Source: Sphingomonas sp. BT-65 (GTDB lineage Bacteria > Pseudomonadota > Alphaproteobacteria > Sphingomonadales > Sphingomonadaceae). Taken from it: a stretch of DNA of 64,000 nucleotides. Both the position numbers and the translations under genes were made by a program. Each line of letters starts with the position of its first letter. Within the stretch, counting starts at the first letter, position 1. The notes under the pieces were generated by a model that worked only from the letters and a program-made list of their open reading frames with translations, made no database searches and had not been told where the DNA came from. The DNA lies in the NCBI RefSeq assembly GCF_026107375.2, contig NZ_JAPCIA010000001.1, forward strand, positions 2,914,001-2,978,000, in the 5' to 3' direction. Shown piece by piece: positions 1-7,119 of this stretch.

Positions 1-177
1 GTCGGCGAAGAAGGCGCGCGCGCCGCGCCAGTCCTTCGTGTCCACCGCGCGGTCGATGCCGTCGGCGATACGGACGAGCTCGGCGATGGTGGCGGCGTTA
101 TCAGCCGTGACGGGGGTGCTCTGGGCGAACCCGGCGACAGCAAAGGCAACAATGGGGGCAAAGGCAACAGGCAGCAT
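1..177 (-). CDS. SnoaL/NTF2-like secreted protein (N-terminal part only)
   Basis: Reading in from the left edge on the minus strand, the first 59 codons of a gene are visible, starting at the ATG at 175-177. The N-terminus is hydrophobic (LPVAFAPIVAFAVAGFAQS) and looks like a signal peptide cleaved after AQS. It is followed by an IAELVRIADGIDRAVDTKDW stretch ending in ARAFFAD, which is the opening helix typical of SnoaL/NTF2-like folds. The rest lies outside the window, so the family call is tentative and no substrate can be named. It starts 44 bases beyond the stop of the homoserine dehydrogenase gene and has the same orientation. Confidence 0.5.
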   Translation of the reverse strand, partial: MLPVAFAPIVAFAVAGFAQSTPVTADNAATIAELVRIADGIDRAVDTKDWRGARAFFAD

Positions 178-221
178 GACAGCGGCTCCGGACAGGATCG
201 CGTCAGCCTAGCGCGCCAACC

Positions 222-1514
222 TCATTCGCCCAAGATGTGCATCCACATCGGCTCGCCGGCGAGGCTGGGCGAGCCGCGCAGTTTCTCCAGTGCCTGCGCG
301 ATCGAGCGTTCCGGCACCTCGTGCGTGACGATCGCGACGAGCACGCTGCCGTCGGGCATCGCGCCGCGCTGGATCAGCGATTCGATCGAGACGCCGGCGT
401 CGCGCATCGCTGCGGCGATCTCGGCCAGCACGCCCACCTTGTCGGCGACGGTAAAGCGGAGATACGCGCGGCCGCGGCGCTCGCCGGTCGGCGCGGAGGG
501 CTCCTTCGAGAGGCTCGCCGCGGGCATCGCATAGGGCGGGCCGAACTCGGTGCGCGCGATGTCGATCAGGTCGGCGACCACCGCCGAGGCGGTCGGTCCG
601 TCGCCCGCGCCCGCGCCCTGGAACAGCAGCCGGCCGACGAAATTGCCCTCCGCCACCACTGCGTTGGTCGGGCCCAGGACATGCGCCAGCGGGTGGGCGA
701 GCGGGACGAGGTGCGGGTGGACGCGCTGGAACAGCCCGTTGCCATTGAGGTCGGCGATGCCGAGCAGCCGCACGCGATAGCCGAGCGCCGCCGCCTCGGC
801 GATGTCGGCGGCGAGCAAATGGCGGATGCCGCCGATCGCGACGTCGCCGAACGCCGGCTGCGTCCCGAACGCGATGCTGGCGAGGATCGAGAGCTTGTGC
901 GCGGCATCGATCCCGTCGATGTCGAAGCTCGGATCGGCTTCGGCGAAGCCGGCCGCCTGCGCCTCGGCCAGCACTTCGGCGAAGTCGCGGCCTTCGGCTT
1001 CCATCTTGGACAGGATGAAATTGCAGGTGCCGTTGAGGATGCCGTAGACGCGGTCGATCTGGTTCGCCGCGGCGCCCTCGCGCAGCCCCTTGATCACCGG
1101 CACGCCGCCCGCGACCGCCGCTTCGAACTTCATCGGCGTGTCGGTCTTCTCGGCGACTTCGGCGAGCTCCAGCCCGTGATGCGCGATCATCGCCTTGTTG
1201 GCGGTGACCAGCCCCTTGCCTGCCGCGAGGGTCGCGCGCGCGAGCGCCAGCGCCGGGCCGTCGGATCCGCCGATCAGCTCGACCACCACCTCCGCGCGGG
1301 GGTGGCGCGCGAGTTCGGTCATGTCGTCGACCCAGTCGAAGCGCGTGATATCGACGCCGCGGTCCTTGGCGCGGTCGCGCGCGCTCACTGCGACGATCTC
1401 GATCGGCCGCCCGGCACGGCGCGCGATCAGCTCGGCATTGGCGTCGATCAGGCGGATCACGCCCGCACCAACAGTCCCAAGGCCAGCAAGCGCGACTCTC
1501 AAGGGTTCGGGCAA
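222..1514 (-). CDS. hom: Homoserine dehydrogenase
   Basis: Catalyses NAD(P)H-dependent reduction of aspartate semialdehyde to homoserine, the branch point to threonine and methionine. About 430 residues, the usual size of the monofunctional enzyme. The N-terminal Rossmann motif GLGTVGAG is followed by the conserved TANKAMIAHH and GILNGTCNFIL segments of the catalytic domain. The last 80 residues form an ACT domain (YLRFTVADKVGVLAEIAAAM), consistent with threonine feedback control. No ATG precedes the Rossmann motif. The TTG at 1512-1514 lies 5 bases after a GGGGA ribosome-binding site and gives the typical N-terminus PEPLRVALAG; a longer TTG start at 1526 would have no such site. Confidence 0.95.
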   Translation of the reverse strand: MPEPLRVALAGLGTVGAGVIRLIDANAELIARRAGRPIEIVAVSARDRAKDRGVDITRFDWVDDMTELARHPRAEVVVELIGGSDGPALALARATLAAGKGLVTANKAMIAHHGLELAEVAEKTDTPMKFEAAVAGGVPVIKGLREGAAANQIDRVYGILNGTCNFILSKMEAEGRDFAEVLAEAQAAGFAEADPSFDIDGIDAAHKLSILASIAFGTQPAFGDVAIGGIRHLLAADIAEAAALGYRVRLLGIADLNGNGLFQRVHPHLVPLAHPLAHVLGPTNAVVAEGNFVGRLLFQGAGAGDGPTASAVVADLIDIARTEFGPPYAMPAASLSKEPSAPTGERRGRAYLRFTVADKVGVLAEIAAAMRDAGVSIESLIQRGAMPDGSVLVAIVTHEVPERSIAQALEKLRGSPSLAGEPMWMHILGE

Positions 1515-1530
1515 GTTATTCCCCAATATA

Positions 1531-1627
1531 CGTCACCCCGGACTTGTTCCGGGGTCCACCGGGCGACACGGACCACCCGCGAGGCTCTTTGCGGCACCGT
1601 GGACCCCGGAACAAGTCCGGGGTGACG
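1531..1627. repeat. Palindromic intergenic repeat (REP-like)
   Basis: The sequence CGTCACCCCGGACTTGTTCC with the following GGGGTCCAC returns as its reverse complement after a spacer of about 40 bases, giving arms of nearly 30 bases that would fold into a very stable hairpin. It fills the gap between the dioxygenase gene stop (1648) and hom (start 1514). Similar TCACCCCGGACTTGTTCCGG elements are common in sphingomonad and other alphaproteobacterial intergenic regions. It may also stop transcription of the upstream dioxygenase gene, although no T run follows. Confidence 0.8.
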
Positions 1628-1647
1628 GAGATAAACTTGGGCGGCCG

Positions 1648-2598
1648 TTACTTCTTCGTCAGCCCGATCTCGCGCAGCCGTTCCGCCAGGTAATCATGCG
1701 CGGTGATCGGCGGCTCGCGCTCGGGGTTCGCTGCAGTCACGCATTGCGGCAGCGCCTTGATCAAGAAATCGGGCGCGGGATGCAGGAAGAAGGGCATCGA
1801 GTAGCGCGGGGTGCCGCGGCGCTCGACCGGCGGGTTGACCACGCGGTGGGTGGTCGAGGGCAGGACATGGTTGGTCAGGCGCTGGAGCATGTCGCCGACA
1901 TTGACCACCATCGCGCCCTCCGGCGGGCGCACCGGCAGCCACTGGCCGTCGCGGTCGAGCAGCTCGAGCCCGGCTTCCTCGGCGCCGAGCAGCAGCGTGA
2001 TCAGGTTGATGTCCTCATGCGCCCCGGCGCGGACATTGGGCGCATCCTCGGTCACCGGCGGATAGTGGAGCAGGCGCAGCACCGAGTTGCCGTCCTTCAC
2101 CGCCGGGTCGAACCAGTTGGGCTCCAGCCCGAGATGGCGCGCGATCGCCGAGAGCAGCCGGTCGCCCGCAGTATCGAACGCGGCGAACAGCTCGAGGAAG
2201 GTCTCACGAAACCCCTCCGGCCGGTCGGGCCAGATGTTGGGCGCCATGTTCGCCTCGAAGCGGTGGCCGGCGGGCAGCTCGCGGCCGATATGCCAGAATT
2301 CCTTCAGGTCGACATATTCGGCGCCTTTGGCGATCTCGGTCTTGAACGGCGTATAGCCGCGCGCGCCGCCGCCGCCCTCGACAAAATAGCCGCGCTTCTC
2401 GGCCTCGGGCAGGTCGAAGAACGCCTTGGTCGCCGCCCAGGCACGGTCGATCAGCGCCTGCGGCACGCCATGGTCGCTGACCATCGCGAAGCCGAACCGC
2501 TCGAACGATCCGCCCAGCGCGGCGGCGAAGCCGTCCGGATCGCGCGCCTGGTCGGCCAGGCTGACCAGCGGGACTTGGGCGAGCGGCGTGTCGAGCAT
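1648..2598 (-). CDS. 2-oxoglutarate/Fe(II) dioxygenase, isopenicillin N synthase family
   Basis: A 316-residue cytoplasmic oxygenase of the IPNS/2OG-Fe(II) superfamily. The N-terminal non-haem dioxygenase region (FAMVSDHGVPQALIDRAW) is followed by the jelly-roll core with the iron-binding facial triad: H and D of GAHEDINLITLLLG and the distal H of NHVLPSTTHRVVNP. The RYSMPFF segment supplies the R-x-S that binds the co-substrate carboxylate. Bacterial members act on many substrates and no neighbouring gene suggests one, so the substrate is unknown. The ATG at 2598 is preceded by a GGAGT ribosome-binding site. It is probably monocistronic, bounded by the 1531-1627 repeat. Confidence 0.88.
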   Translation of the reverse strand: MLDTPLAQVPLVSLADQARDPDGFAAALGGSFERFGFAMVSDHGVPQALIDRAWAATKAFFDLPEAEKRGYFVEGGGGARGYTPFKTEIAKGAEYVDLKEFWHIGRELPAGHRFEANMAPNIWPDRPEGFRETFLELFAAFDTAGDRLLSAIARHLGLEPNWFDPAVKDGNSVLRLLHYPPVTEDAPNVRAGAHEDINLITLLLGAEEAGLELLDRDGQWLPVRPPEGAMVVNVGDMLQRLTNHVLPSTTHRVVNPPVERRGTPRYSMPFFLHPAPDFLIKALPQCVTAANPEREPPITAHDYLAERLREIGLTKK

Positions 2599-2661
2599 TG
2601 CAGGGTGACTCCGGAAAACGATTCCTTCTGAAATAGACCGTCGCGCGCGCCACGAACAGAG

Positions 2662-2695
2662 GCGGGAGAGGCGCGGTGCCGTGCGCCCCTCCCGC
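2662..2695 (-). terminator. Stem-loop between lipoprotein and dioxygenase genes
   Basis: A 13-base stem, GCGGGAGAGGCGC against GCGCCCCTCCCGC with one mismatch, and an 8-base loop lies between the stop of the minus-strand gene at 2736 and the start of the dioxygenase at 2598. No long T run follows. It could end transcription of the 2736-3233 gene or be a leader structure of the dioxygenase message. Confidence 0.45.
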
Positions 2696-2735
2696 AGTCC
2701 ATGCGCCTACGCAGCGCCGGAATGGATGACCGCGG

Positions 2736-3233
2736 CTATTGGCCGAGCACGGTGAGCGTGCCGCGGCTCTTGGCATCGCCCGCTGGATCGAGCTCCAGCG
2801 TGAAGTCGCTGCCCTCGCTGGTCTTGCCGCGCAGCTCGCTGCCGTTCGCGGCGATGGTGAACCCGGCGGCCTGCATCTGCTCGCGGAACCAGTTGCGCAC
2901 CTGGTCCGCCGTGGCGGGCGCGTCGAACTGGACGCGGACCGTATCCTCTCCGCCCTTGTCGCGGTTGGCGTCGATGTTGAGGTTCGCGATCGTCGAGCCG
3001 GGATAGAGCTTCAACCCGTCGATCTCGAAATTCTCGGCGCCGATGTCGAACTTGGGCAGCTTGAGCGATCCCTCGAAGCCCGGCGCCTTCACGGATACGC
3101 GGCCGTCCTTGTCGGTCTTGATGCTGGCGTCGCCTTCGCCGCTCTTGACCGAGATGCTCGCGCCCTCGCCTTCACCGCCGCCGCAGGCCGCGAACGCGAC
3201 CGCCAGAGGAAGGACCAGCCAGTTCCGCATCAT
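2736..3233 (-). CDS. Putative lipoprotein, function unknown
   Basis: A 165-residue exported protein. The first 17 residues (MMRNWLVLPLAVAFAAC) form a signal peptide ending in a lipobox-like FAAC, so it is probably lipidated at Cys17 and then runs into a flexible GGGEGEGA linker. The mature part has short beta-rich stretches (SISVKSGEGDASIK, RVSVKAPGFEGSLKLP) and a C-terminal segment, DQVRNWFREQMQAAGFTI, that resembles helices in bacterial proteins of unknown function. No catalytic motif is seen. The start has two adjacent ATGs (3233 and 3230) that differ by one residue. Confidence 0.75.
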   Translation of the reverse strand: MMRNWLVLPLAVAFAACGGGEGEGASISVKSGEGDASIKTDKDGRVSVKAPGFEGSLKLPKFDIGAENFEIDGLKLYPGSTIANLNIDANRDKGGEDTVRVQFDAPATADQVRNWFREQMQAAGFTIAANGSELRGKTSEGSDFTLELDPAGDAKSRGTLTVLGQ

Positions 3234-3337
3234 CGTGACAACTCCACCGTATTAGTTGAACAACACACTAAGCGATGCGGCAAAAAAGATCAACCCGCGG
3301 GGTGACGCGCCCGCGGCGATGCGGCATTGGGCCCCGC

Positions 3338-4579
3338 ATGGACGCGCAGACCTCTCATCAGCCCGGCGAAGCGGCCAACCGGTCGCCGATCCCGATGGCG
3401 GAGTTCGTCGCGCTGATCGCATCGATCATGGCGCTGACCGCGCTCGGCATCGATTCGATGCTGCCGGCCTTGCCTTCGATCAGCGACGAACTGGGCGTGG
3501 CGCAGCCCAATCACCGCCAGTACGTCATTACCGCCTTCATGCTCGGCTTCGGCGTGGCGCAGCTGTTCCACGGGCCGCTCGCCGATCGTTACGGGCGCAA
3601 GCCGGTGATCGCCGTCGCGCTCGGCTTTTACGTGGTGACCAACGCCGTTGCGGCCTTTGCGGGCAGCTTCGAGCTGCTCCTGCTCGCCCGCGCGGCGAGC
3701 GGCGCGGCGGTGGCGGCGGGACGCGTGGTGACGGTGGCGCTGGTGCGCGACTGTTTCCAGGGCCGGGCGATGGCGCGGGTGATGAGCCTCGCCTTTATGA
3801 CCTTCATGGTCGTCCCCGTATTGGCGCCCGCCTGGGGACAGCTGATGGTGCTCGTCTTCGGCGACTGGCGGCCGATCTTCGGCGGCATCGCGCTGATCGC
3901 AGCGCTGGTGCTGATCTGGTTCACGCTGCGCATGCCCGAGACGCTGGCGCGCGATTCGGTGCATCCGCTTGACCTGCGCGAGATCTGGCGCGGCTACCGC
4001 ACCATGTTCCGTGACCGCTGGGCGGTGGGCTACACCTTCGCCACCACCGCGATCTCGGGCTGCTTCTTCTCGTTCATCGGCTCGATCCAGCAGATCGTCT
4101 ACGACGTGTTCAAGCGGCCCGAGCTGCTCACCGCGGTGTTCGCCTCGGTCGCGGGGCTGATGGCGCTCGGCTCGTTCATGAACTCGCGCCTGGTGATGCG
4201 CTTCGGGATGCGCTTCCTGTCGCACTTCGCGCTGGTCGCGACGACGGTGCTCGCGGTGATTCACCTGACCGTGATCCTCCTCGGCGGTGAGAATCTGTGG
4301 GTGTTCATCGTGCTGCAGGCGCCGATGATGGCGGCGATGGCGCTCGCCAACTCCAATTTCTCGGCGATGGCGATGGAGAATATGGGTGAGATCGCGGGCA
4401 CCGCATCGAGCCTGCAGGGCTTCATCGCGACGATGGGCGCTGCGGTGATGGGCGCGGTGATCGGCCAGTCGTTCGATGGCACGACGGTGCCGCTCTATCT
4501 CGGCTTCACCGCACTCGGCCTCACCGCATTGCTCATCGTGTTCATCACCGAACGGGGTAAGCTGTTTCGTCGCAGCTGA
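3338..4579 (+). CDS. MFS drug-resistance transporter, Bcr/CflA type
   Basis: An inner-membrane proton-driven exporter of about 413 residues with 12 predicted membrane helices. The first helix carries LGIDSMLPALPSISDELG, characteristic of the DHA1/Bcr-CflA group, followed by MFS motif A between helices 2 and 3 (GPLADRYGRKPVI) and an arginine-containing helix 4 (ASGAAVAAGRVVTVALVRD). The reading frame stays open upstream to an ATG at 3275, but the ATG at 3338 gives the usual short tail before helix 1. Neither start has a good ribosome-binding site. Substrates are not predictable from sequence; related proteins export bicyclomycin, sulfonamides or chloramphenicol. Confidence 0.9.
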   Translation: MDAQTSHQPGEAANRSPIPMAEFVALIASIMALTALGIDSMLPALPSISDELGVAQPNHRQYVITAFMLGFGVAQLFHGPLADRYGRKPVIAVALGFYVVTNAVAAFAGSFELLLLARAASGAAVAAGRVVTVALVRDCFQGRAMARVMSLAFMTFMVVPVLAPAWGQLMVLVFGDWRPIFGGIALIAALVLIWFTLRMPETLARDSVHPLDLREIWRGYRTMFRDRWAVGYTFATTAISGCFFSFIGSIQQIVYDVFKRPELLTAVFASVAGLMALGSFMNSRLVMRFGMRFLSHFALVATTVLAVIHLTVILLGGENLWVFIVLQAPMMAAMALANSNFSAMAMENMGEIAGTASSLQGFIATMGAAVMGAVIGQSFDGTTVPLYLGFTALGLTALLIVFITERGKLFRRS

Positions 4580-4633
4580 GCCGCGGGCCGGCGCCACCTA
4601 ACCAAAAAGGGCGCGCTTTCGTCGCGACGCCAA

Positions 4634-4659
4634 GGAACCGCGCGCATGCCTCCGCCGTT
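4634..4659 (+). promoter_or_regulatory. EcfG-type general stress promoter
   Basis: GGAACC at 4634-4639, a 16-base spacer, then CGTT at 4656-4659. This matches exactly the -35/-10 consensus of EcfG, the sigma factor of the PhyR-NepR-EcfG general stress response in alphaproteobacteria including Sphingomonas. Transcription would begin about 25 bases before the ATG at 4690, leaving room only for the GGAGGG ribosome-binding site. The placement immediately upstream of a small acidic protein gene supports the assignment. Confidence 0.75.
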
Positions 4660-4689
4660 CGCGCTTGAGGAGAAGCATGGAGGGCTGCG

Positions 4690-5028
4690 ATGGGCGGTCA
4701 TCAGGTATCGGGGCGAGGCCCCGGCGACGACGGTTACGACGAAGACGGCTATGACGAAAGCCAGCGCGCCGAGATCCTCGAGGTGACGCGCGACGGGCCG
4801 ACCGACGGCACGATCCTGACCGACTTGAGCCCCGACCTTGGCGAAGACCTCGACAATGACGAGGAAGAGGACGAGCTGCTGATGGCGTCCGACGAGGTCG
4901 GCGAGGAGTCGATCGCAGAGGACGACGCCGACGATGCCGACGAGGACGAGCTCCAGGCGGAGTTCGACGACGGCACGATCGGCGACGCTGGCCTCGACGA
5001 TGGCGACGAGGTCGCGCTGAATCCCTGA
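4690..5028 (+). CDS. Small highly acidic protein, predicted stress-induced
   Basis: A 112-residue soluble protein with no signal peptide or membrane helix. The N-terminal third is basic/glycine-rich (GGHQVSGRGPGDDGYDEDGYDE), then follows a short ordered-looking segment (QRAEILEVTRDGPTDGTILTDLSP). The C-terminal half is almost entirely D and E with few hydrophobic residues, so it is probably intrinsically disordered. Function unknown; I recognise no named domain. The start is fixed by GGAGGG 5 bases upstream; an out-of-frame ATG at 4677 is ignored. The exact EcfG promoter at 4634-4659 implies general stress control. Confidence 0.75.
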   Translation: MGGHQVSGRGPGDDGYDEDGYDESQRAEILEVTRDGPTDGTILTDLSPDLGEDLDNDEEEDELLMASDEVGEESIAEDDADDADEDELQAEFDDGTIGDAGLDDGDEVALNP

Positions 5029-5097
5029 TTCCTGCGAGCCCAGATTCTTGACTGTCGCCTCCGTCCGGCGGACCATCCCGCAAAACGGGAGAGCGCC

Positions 5098-5691
5098 ATG
5101 GCAACAGATCCGCGAATCGACGCCTATATCGAGCGCCAGGTCGAGTTCGCCCGGCCGATCCTGACCTGGCTGCGCGCCCGCCTCCACGCCGCCTGCCCCG
5201 AGGTCGAGGAAAGCATCAAATGGGGCATGCCGGCCTTCTCGCACCGCGGCCGCCCGCTCGCGCACATGGCGGGGTTCCAGCGCCATGCGAGCTTCGGCTT
5301 CTGGTATCGCGAGCAGCTGGCGACTGGCAAGGAAGGCGAGGCGATGGGCCAGTTCGGCCGCATCGAATCGCTCGCCGACCTGCCGGACGAAGCCGGGCTC
5401 GAAGCGCAAGTGCGCGAGGCGATGGCGCTGATCGAATCCGGGAACCTGCCCAAGCGCGAGTCCAAGCCGCCCAAACCCGAGGCGGAGGTGCCCGAGGCGC
5501 TCGCCGAGGCGCTGGCGCGCGATCCGCTCGCCGCCGAGAAGTTCGACGCCTTCCCGCCCAGCGCGCGCCGGGACTATTGCGAGTGGATCGCCGGCGCCAA
5601 GCAGGCGGGGACCCGCGACAAGCGCCTCGCCGACGCGATCGCCTGGATCCGCGAGGGCAAGAAGCGCCACTGGAAATATGAAAGCTGCTGA
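5098..5691 (+). CDS. YdeI/OmpD-associated family protein with DUF1801 domain
   Basis: A 197-residue soluble protein in two parts. Residues 1-95 match the DUF1801 fold (RIDAYIERQ, ACPEVEESIKWGMPAFSHRG, HASFGFWY). The last 60 residues match the YdeI/OmdA C-terminal domain (AAEKFDAFPPSARRDYCEWI, TRDKRLADAIAWIREGK). YdeI-like proteins have been linked to polymyxin and bacteriocin tolerance in enteric bacteria, but the biochemical role is unsettled. It sits 69 bases downstream of the stress-promoter gene on the same strand and could be co-transcribed. The ATG at 5098 follows a GGGAGAG ribosome-binding site. Confidence 0.85.
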   Translation: MATDPRIDAYIERQVEFARPILTWLRARLHAACPEVEESIKWGMPAFSHRGRPLAHMAGFQRHASFGFWYREQLATGKEGEAMGQFGRIESLADLPDEAGLEAQVREAMALIESGNLPKRESKPPKPEAEVPEALAEALARDPLAAEKFDAFPPSARRDYCEWIAGAKQAGTRDKRLADAIAWIREGKKRHWKYESC

Positions 5692-5749
5692 GTTTGCGTT
5701 CGGCACGGGTTATGGCATGATGTAACATCTCTTACGGCAGGAGGTGCAG

Positions 5750-6157
5750 ATGCGTCGTTCCATTGCCTATCGCGAGCCTGAGCCTTTCTCGGCGATCAAT
5801 ACCACGCCGCTGATCGACGTGATGCTGGTGTTGCTGATCATGATGATCATCACCATCCCGACCGCGACCCATAAATTGCCGGTCGAGCTTCCGCAGGGGC
5901 CGCCCGGGCAGGTGCTGGACGCCCCGCACCGGCTGGACATCGCCGCCAATGGCGCGCTGGCGTGGGACGGCCGCGCGATCGCCGATGCCGAGCTTCCCGT
6001 CTTGCTCGCCGCGATCGTCGCGGCGGACGGCGTGCTCCACTTCAAGGCCGACGAGGCGGCGCGCTACGAGCGCTTCGCCGAGGTGCTGACGACGGTCAAG
6101 CGCGCGGGGGTCACGAAGCTCGGTTTCGTGGGCAACGAGCGGATGGCGTTCGACTGA
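5750..6157 (+). CDS. exbD: ExbD-type biopolymer transport protein
   Basis: A 135-residue inner-membrane protein of the ExbD/TolR family, which with ExbB and TonB transmits proton-motive force to outer-membrane receptors. One membrane helix follows a short cytoplasmic tail and carries the essential aspartate (PLIDVMLVLLIMMIITIP). The periplasmic part (KLPVELPQG and ALAWDGRAIADAELPVLL) matches the ExbD C-terminal domain. A GTG at 5744 opens the frame, but the ATG at 5750 lies 4 bases after AGGAGGT. No exbB or tonB is next to it, so it either serves a distant complex or is an orphan paralogue. Confidence 0.88.
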   Translation: MRRSIAYREPEPFSAINTTPLIDVMLVLLIMMIITIPTATHKLPVELPQGPPGQVLDAPHRLDIAANGALAWDGRAIADAELPVLLAAIVAADGVLHFKADEAARYERFAEVLTTVKRAGVTKLGFVGNERMAFD

Positions 6158-6199
6158 CGGCTTTCCTCCACGGCGTAGTTGCCGTAAACGTAAAGAGCT

Positions 6200-6601
6200 A
6201 TGGCGCGCTTCACGCAGAGCATCACCGCCGGGCCCGGCGACATCGACGAGCTCGGTCATGTCAACAATGCAGTCTGGGTCCGCTGGATCCAGGACGTCGC
6301 GGTGGCGCACTGGCACGCGGTCGCGCCGGCACATCACCGCGACGCCTATATCTGGGTCGTGACGCGGCACGAGATCGACTATCGCGGCAATGTTAGCGAA
6401 GGCGAGATGGTGACCGCCGAGACCTGGGTGCCCGATCCGCCGAAGGGCGCGCGCTTCGACCGCCACATGCGATTCACCGGCGCCGATGGGCGGGTGAAAG
6501 TCGAGGCGGTCTCGACCTGGGCGATGCTCGACCGCGCGACCGGCCGGCTGGTGCGCGTGCGCGACGAGGTGGCTGCGCCGTTTCTGGAGGGACAGGCATG
6601 A
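6200..6601 (+). CDS. Acyl-CoA thioesterase, 4HBT hot-dog family
   Basis: A 133-residue hot-dog fold protein. The hallmark is ITAGPGDIDELGHVNNAVWV near the N-terminus, with the D-x-x-G-H-V-N-N pattern of the 4-hydroxybenzoyl-CoA thioesterase/YbgC group, where the Asp or its neighbour activates the hydrolytic water. Later strands (EIDYRGNVSEGEMVTAETWV, KVEAVSTWAML) complete the fold. It probably hydrolyses an acyl-CoA, chain unknown. It overlaps the next gene by 4 bases (ATGA), so the two are translationally coupled, and it starts 42 bases after exbD. Confidence 0.85.
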   Translation: MARFTQSITAGPGDIDELGHVNNAVWVRWIQDVAVAHWHAVAPAHHRDAYIWVVTRHEIDYRGNVSEGEMVTAETWVPDPPKGARFDRHMRFTGADGRVKVEAVSTWAMLDRATGRLVRVRDEVAAPFLEGQA

Positions 6602-7119
6602 GCGACCCGCAGATCCTCAACTGGCGGCGAATCGATGCGCGGCTCACCACCTCGGGCCAGCCGGGCGAGGCGGCGCTGGCCGAGCTCGCCGGTCTGGGCG
6701 TGCGGCATGTCATCAACCTCGGCCTGCACGAGCATGAGCGCGCGCTGCCCGACGAGCCGGCGAGCGTAGCCGCGCTGGGGATGGGCTACACCTATATCCC
6801 GGTGCCCTTCGACGCGCCGGAAGAGGCGCACTACCAGGCGTTCTGCGCCGCGATGGCCGAGTATGGCGGCGAGCCGGTGCATGTCCATTGCATCGTCAAC
6901 GCCCGCGTCACCGCCTTCCTTACCCGCTACCGCCGCGAGGTGCTGGGCATGGACCCGGCCGAAGCGCGCGCGCCGATGGACAGCGTGTGGCGGCCGGGCG
7001 GCGTGTGGGCGGCCTTCGTCGGCGACGACGATGCGGTCGGCGCCGAGCACCGTTACGCCGGGCGCGACTTCCCCGCGCCGGTCAGCCCGAGTTCCGAAGC
7101 GCCGTCGCGATCGCGTTGA
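6598..7119 (+). CDS. Tyrosine-phosphatase-like protein (DUF442/beta-lactamase hydrolase-like group)
   Basis: A 173-residue protein with the dual-specificity phosphatase layout. It has an early TSGQPGEAALAELAGLGVRH-type segment (residues 18-37), a VINLGLHEHE strand, and a putative P-loop VHCIVNARVTAF near residue 100. In classical enzymes the P-loop is HC-x5-R; here only four residues separate Cys from Arg, a variant seen in related uncharacterised proteins. It may be a phosphatase with altered substrates or be inactive. It is coupled to the thioesterase by an ATGA overlap, and its 3' end overlaps the convergent ppc gene by 38 bases. Confidence 0.75.
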   Translation: MSDPQILNWRRIDARLTTSGQPGEAALAELAGLGVRHVINLGLHEHERALPDEPASVAALGMGYTYIPVPFDAPEEAHYQAFCAAMAEYGGEPVHVHCIVNARVTAFLTRYRREVLGMDPAEARAPMDSVWRPGGVWAAFVGDDDAVGAEHRYAGRDFPAPVSPSSEAPSRSR

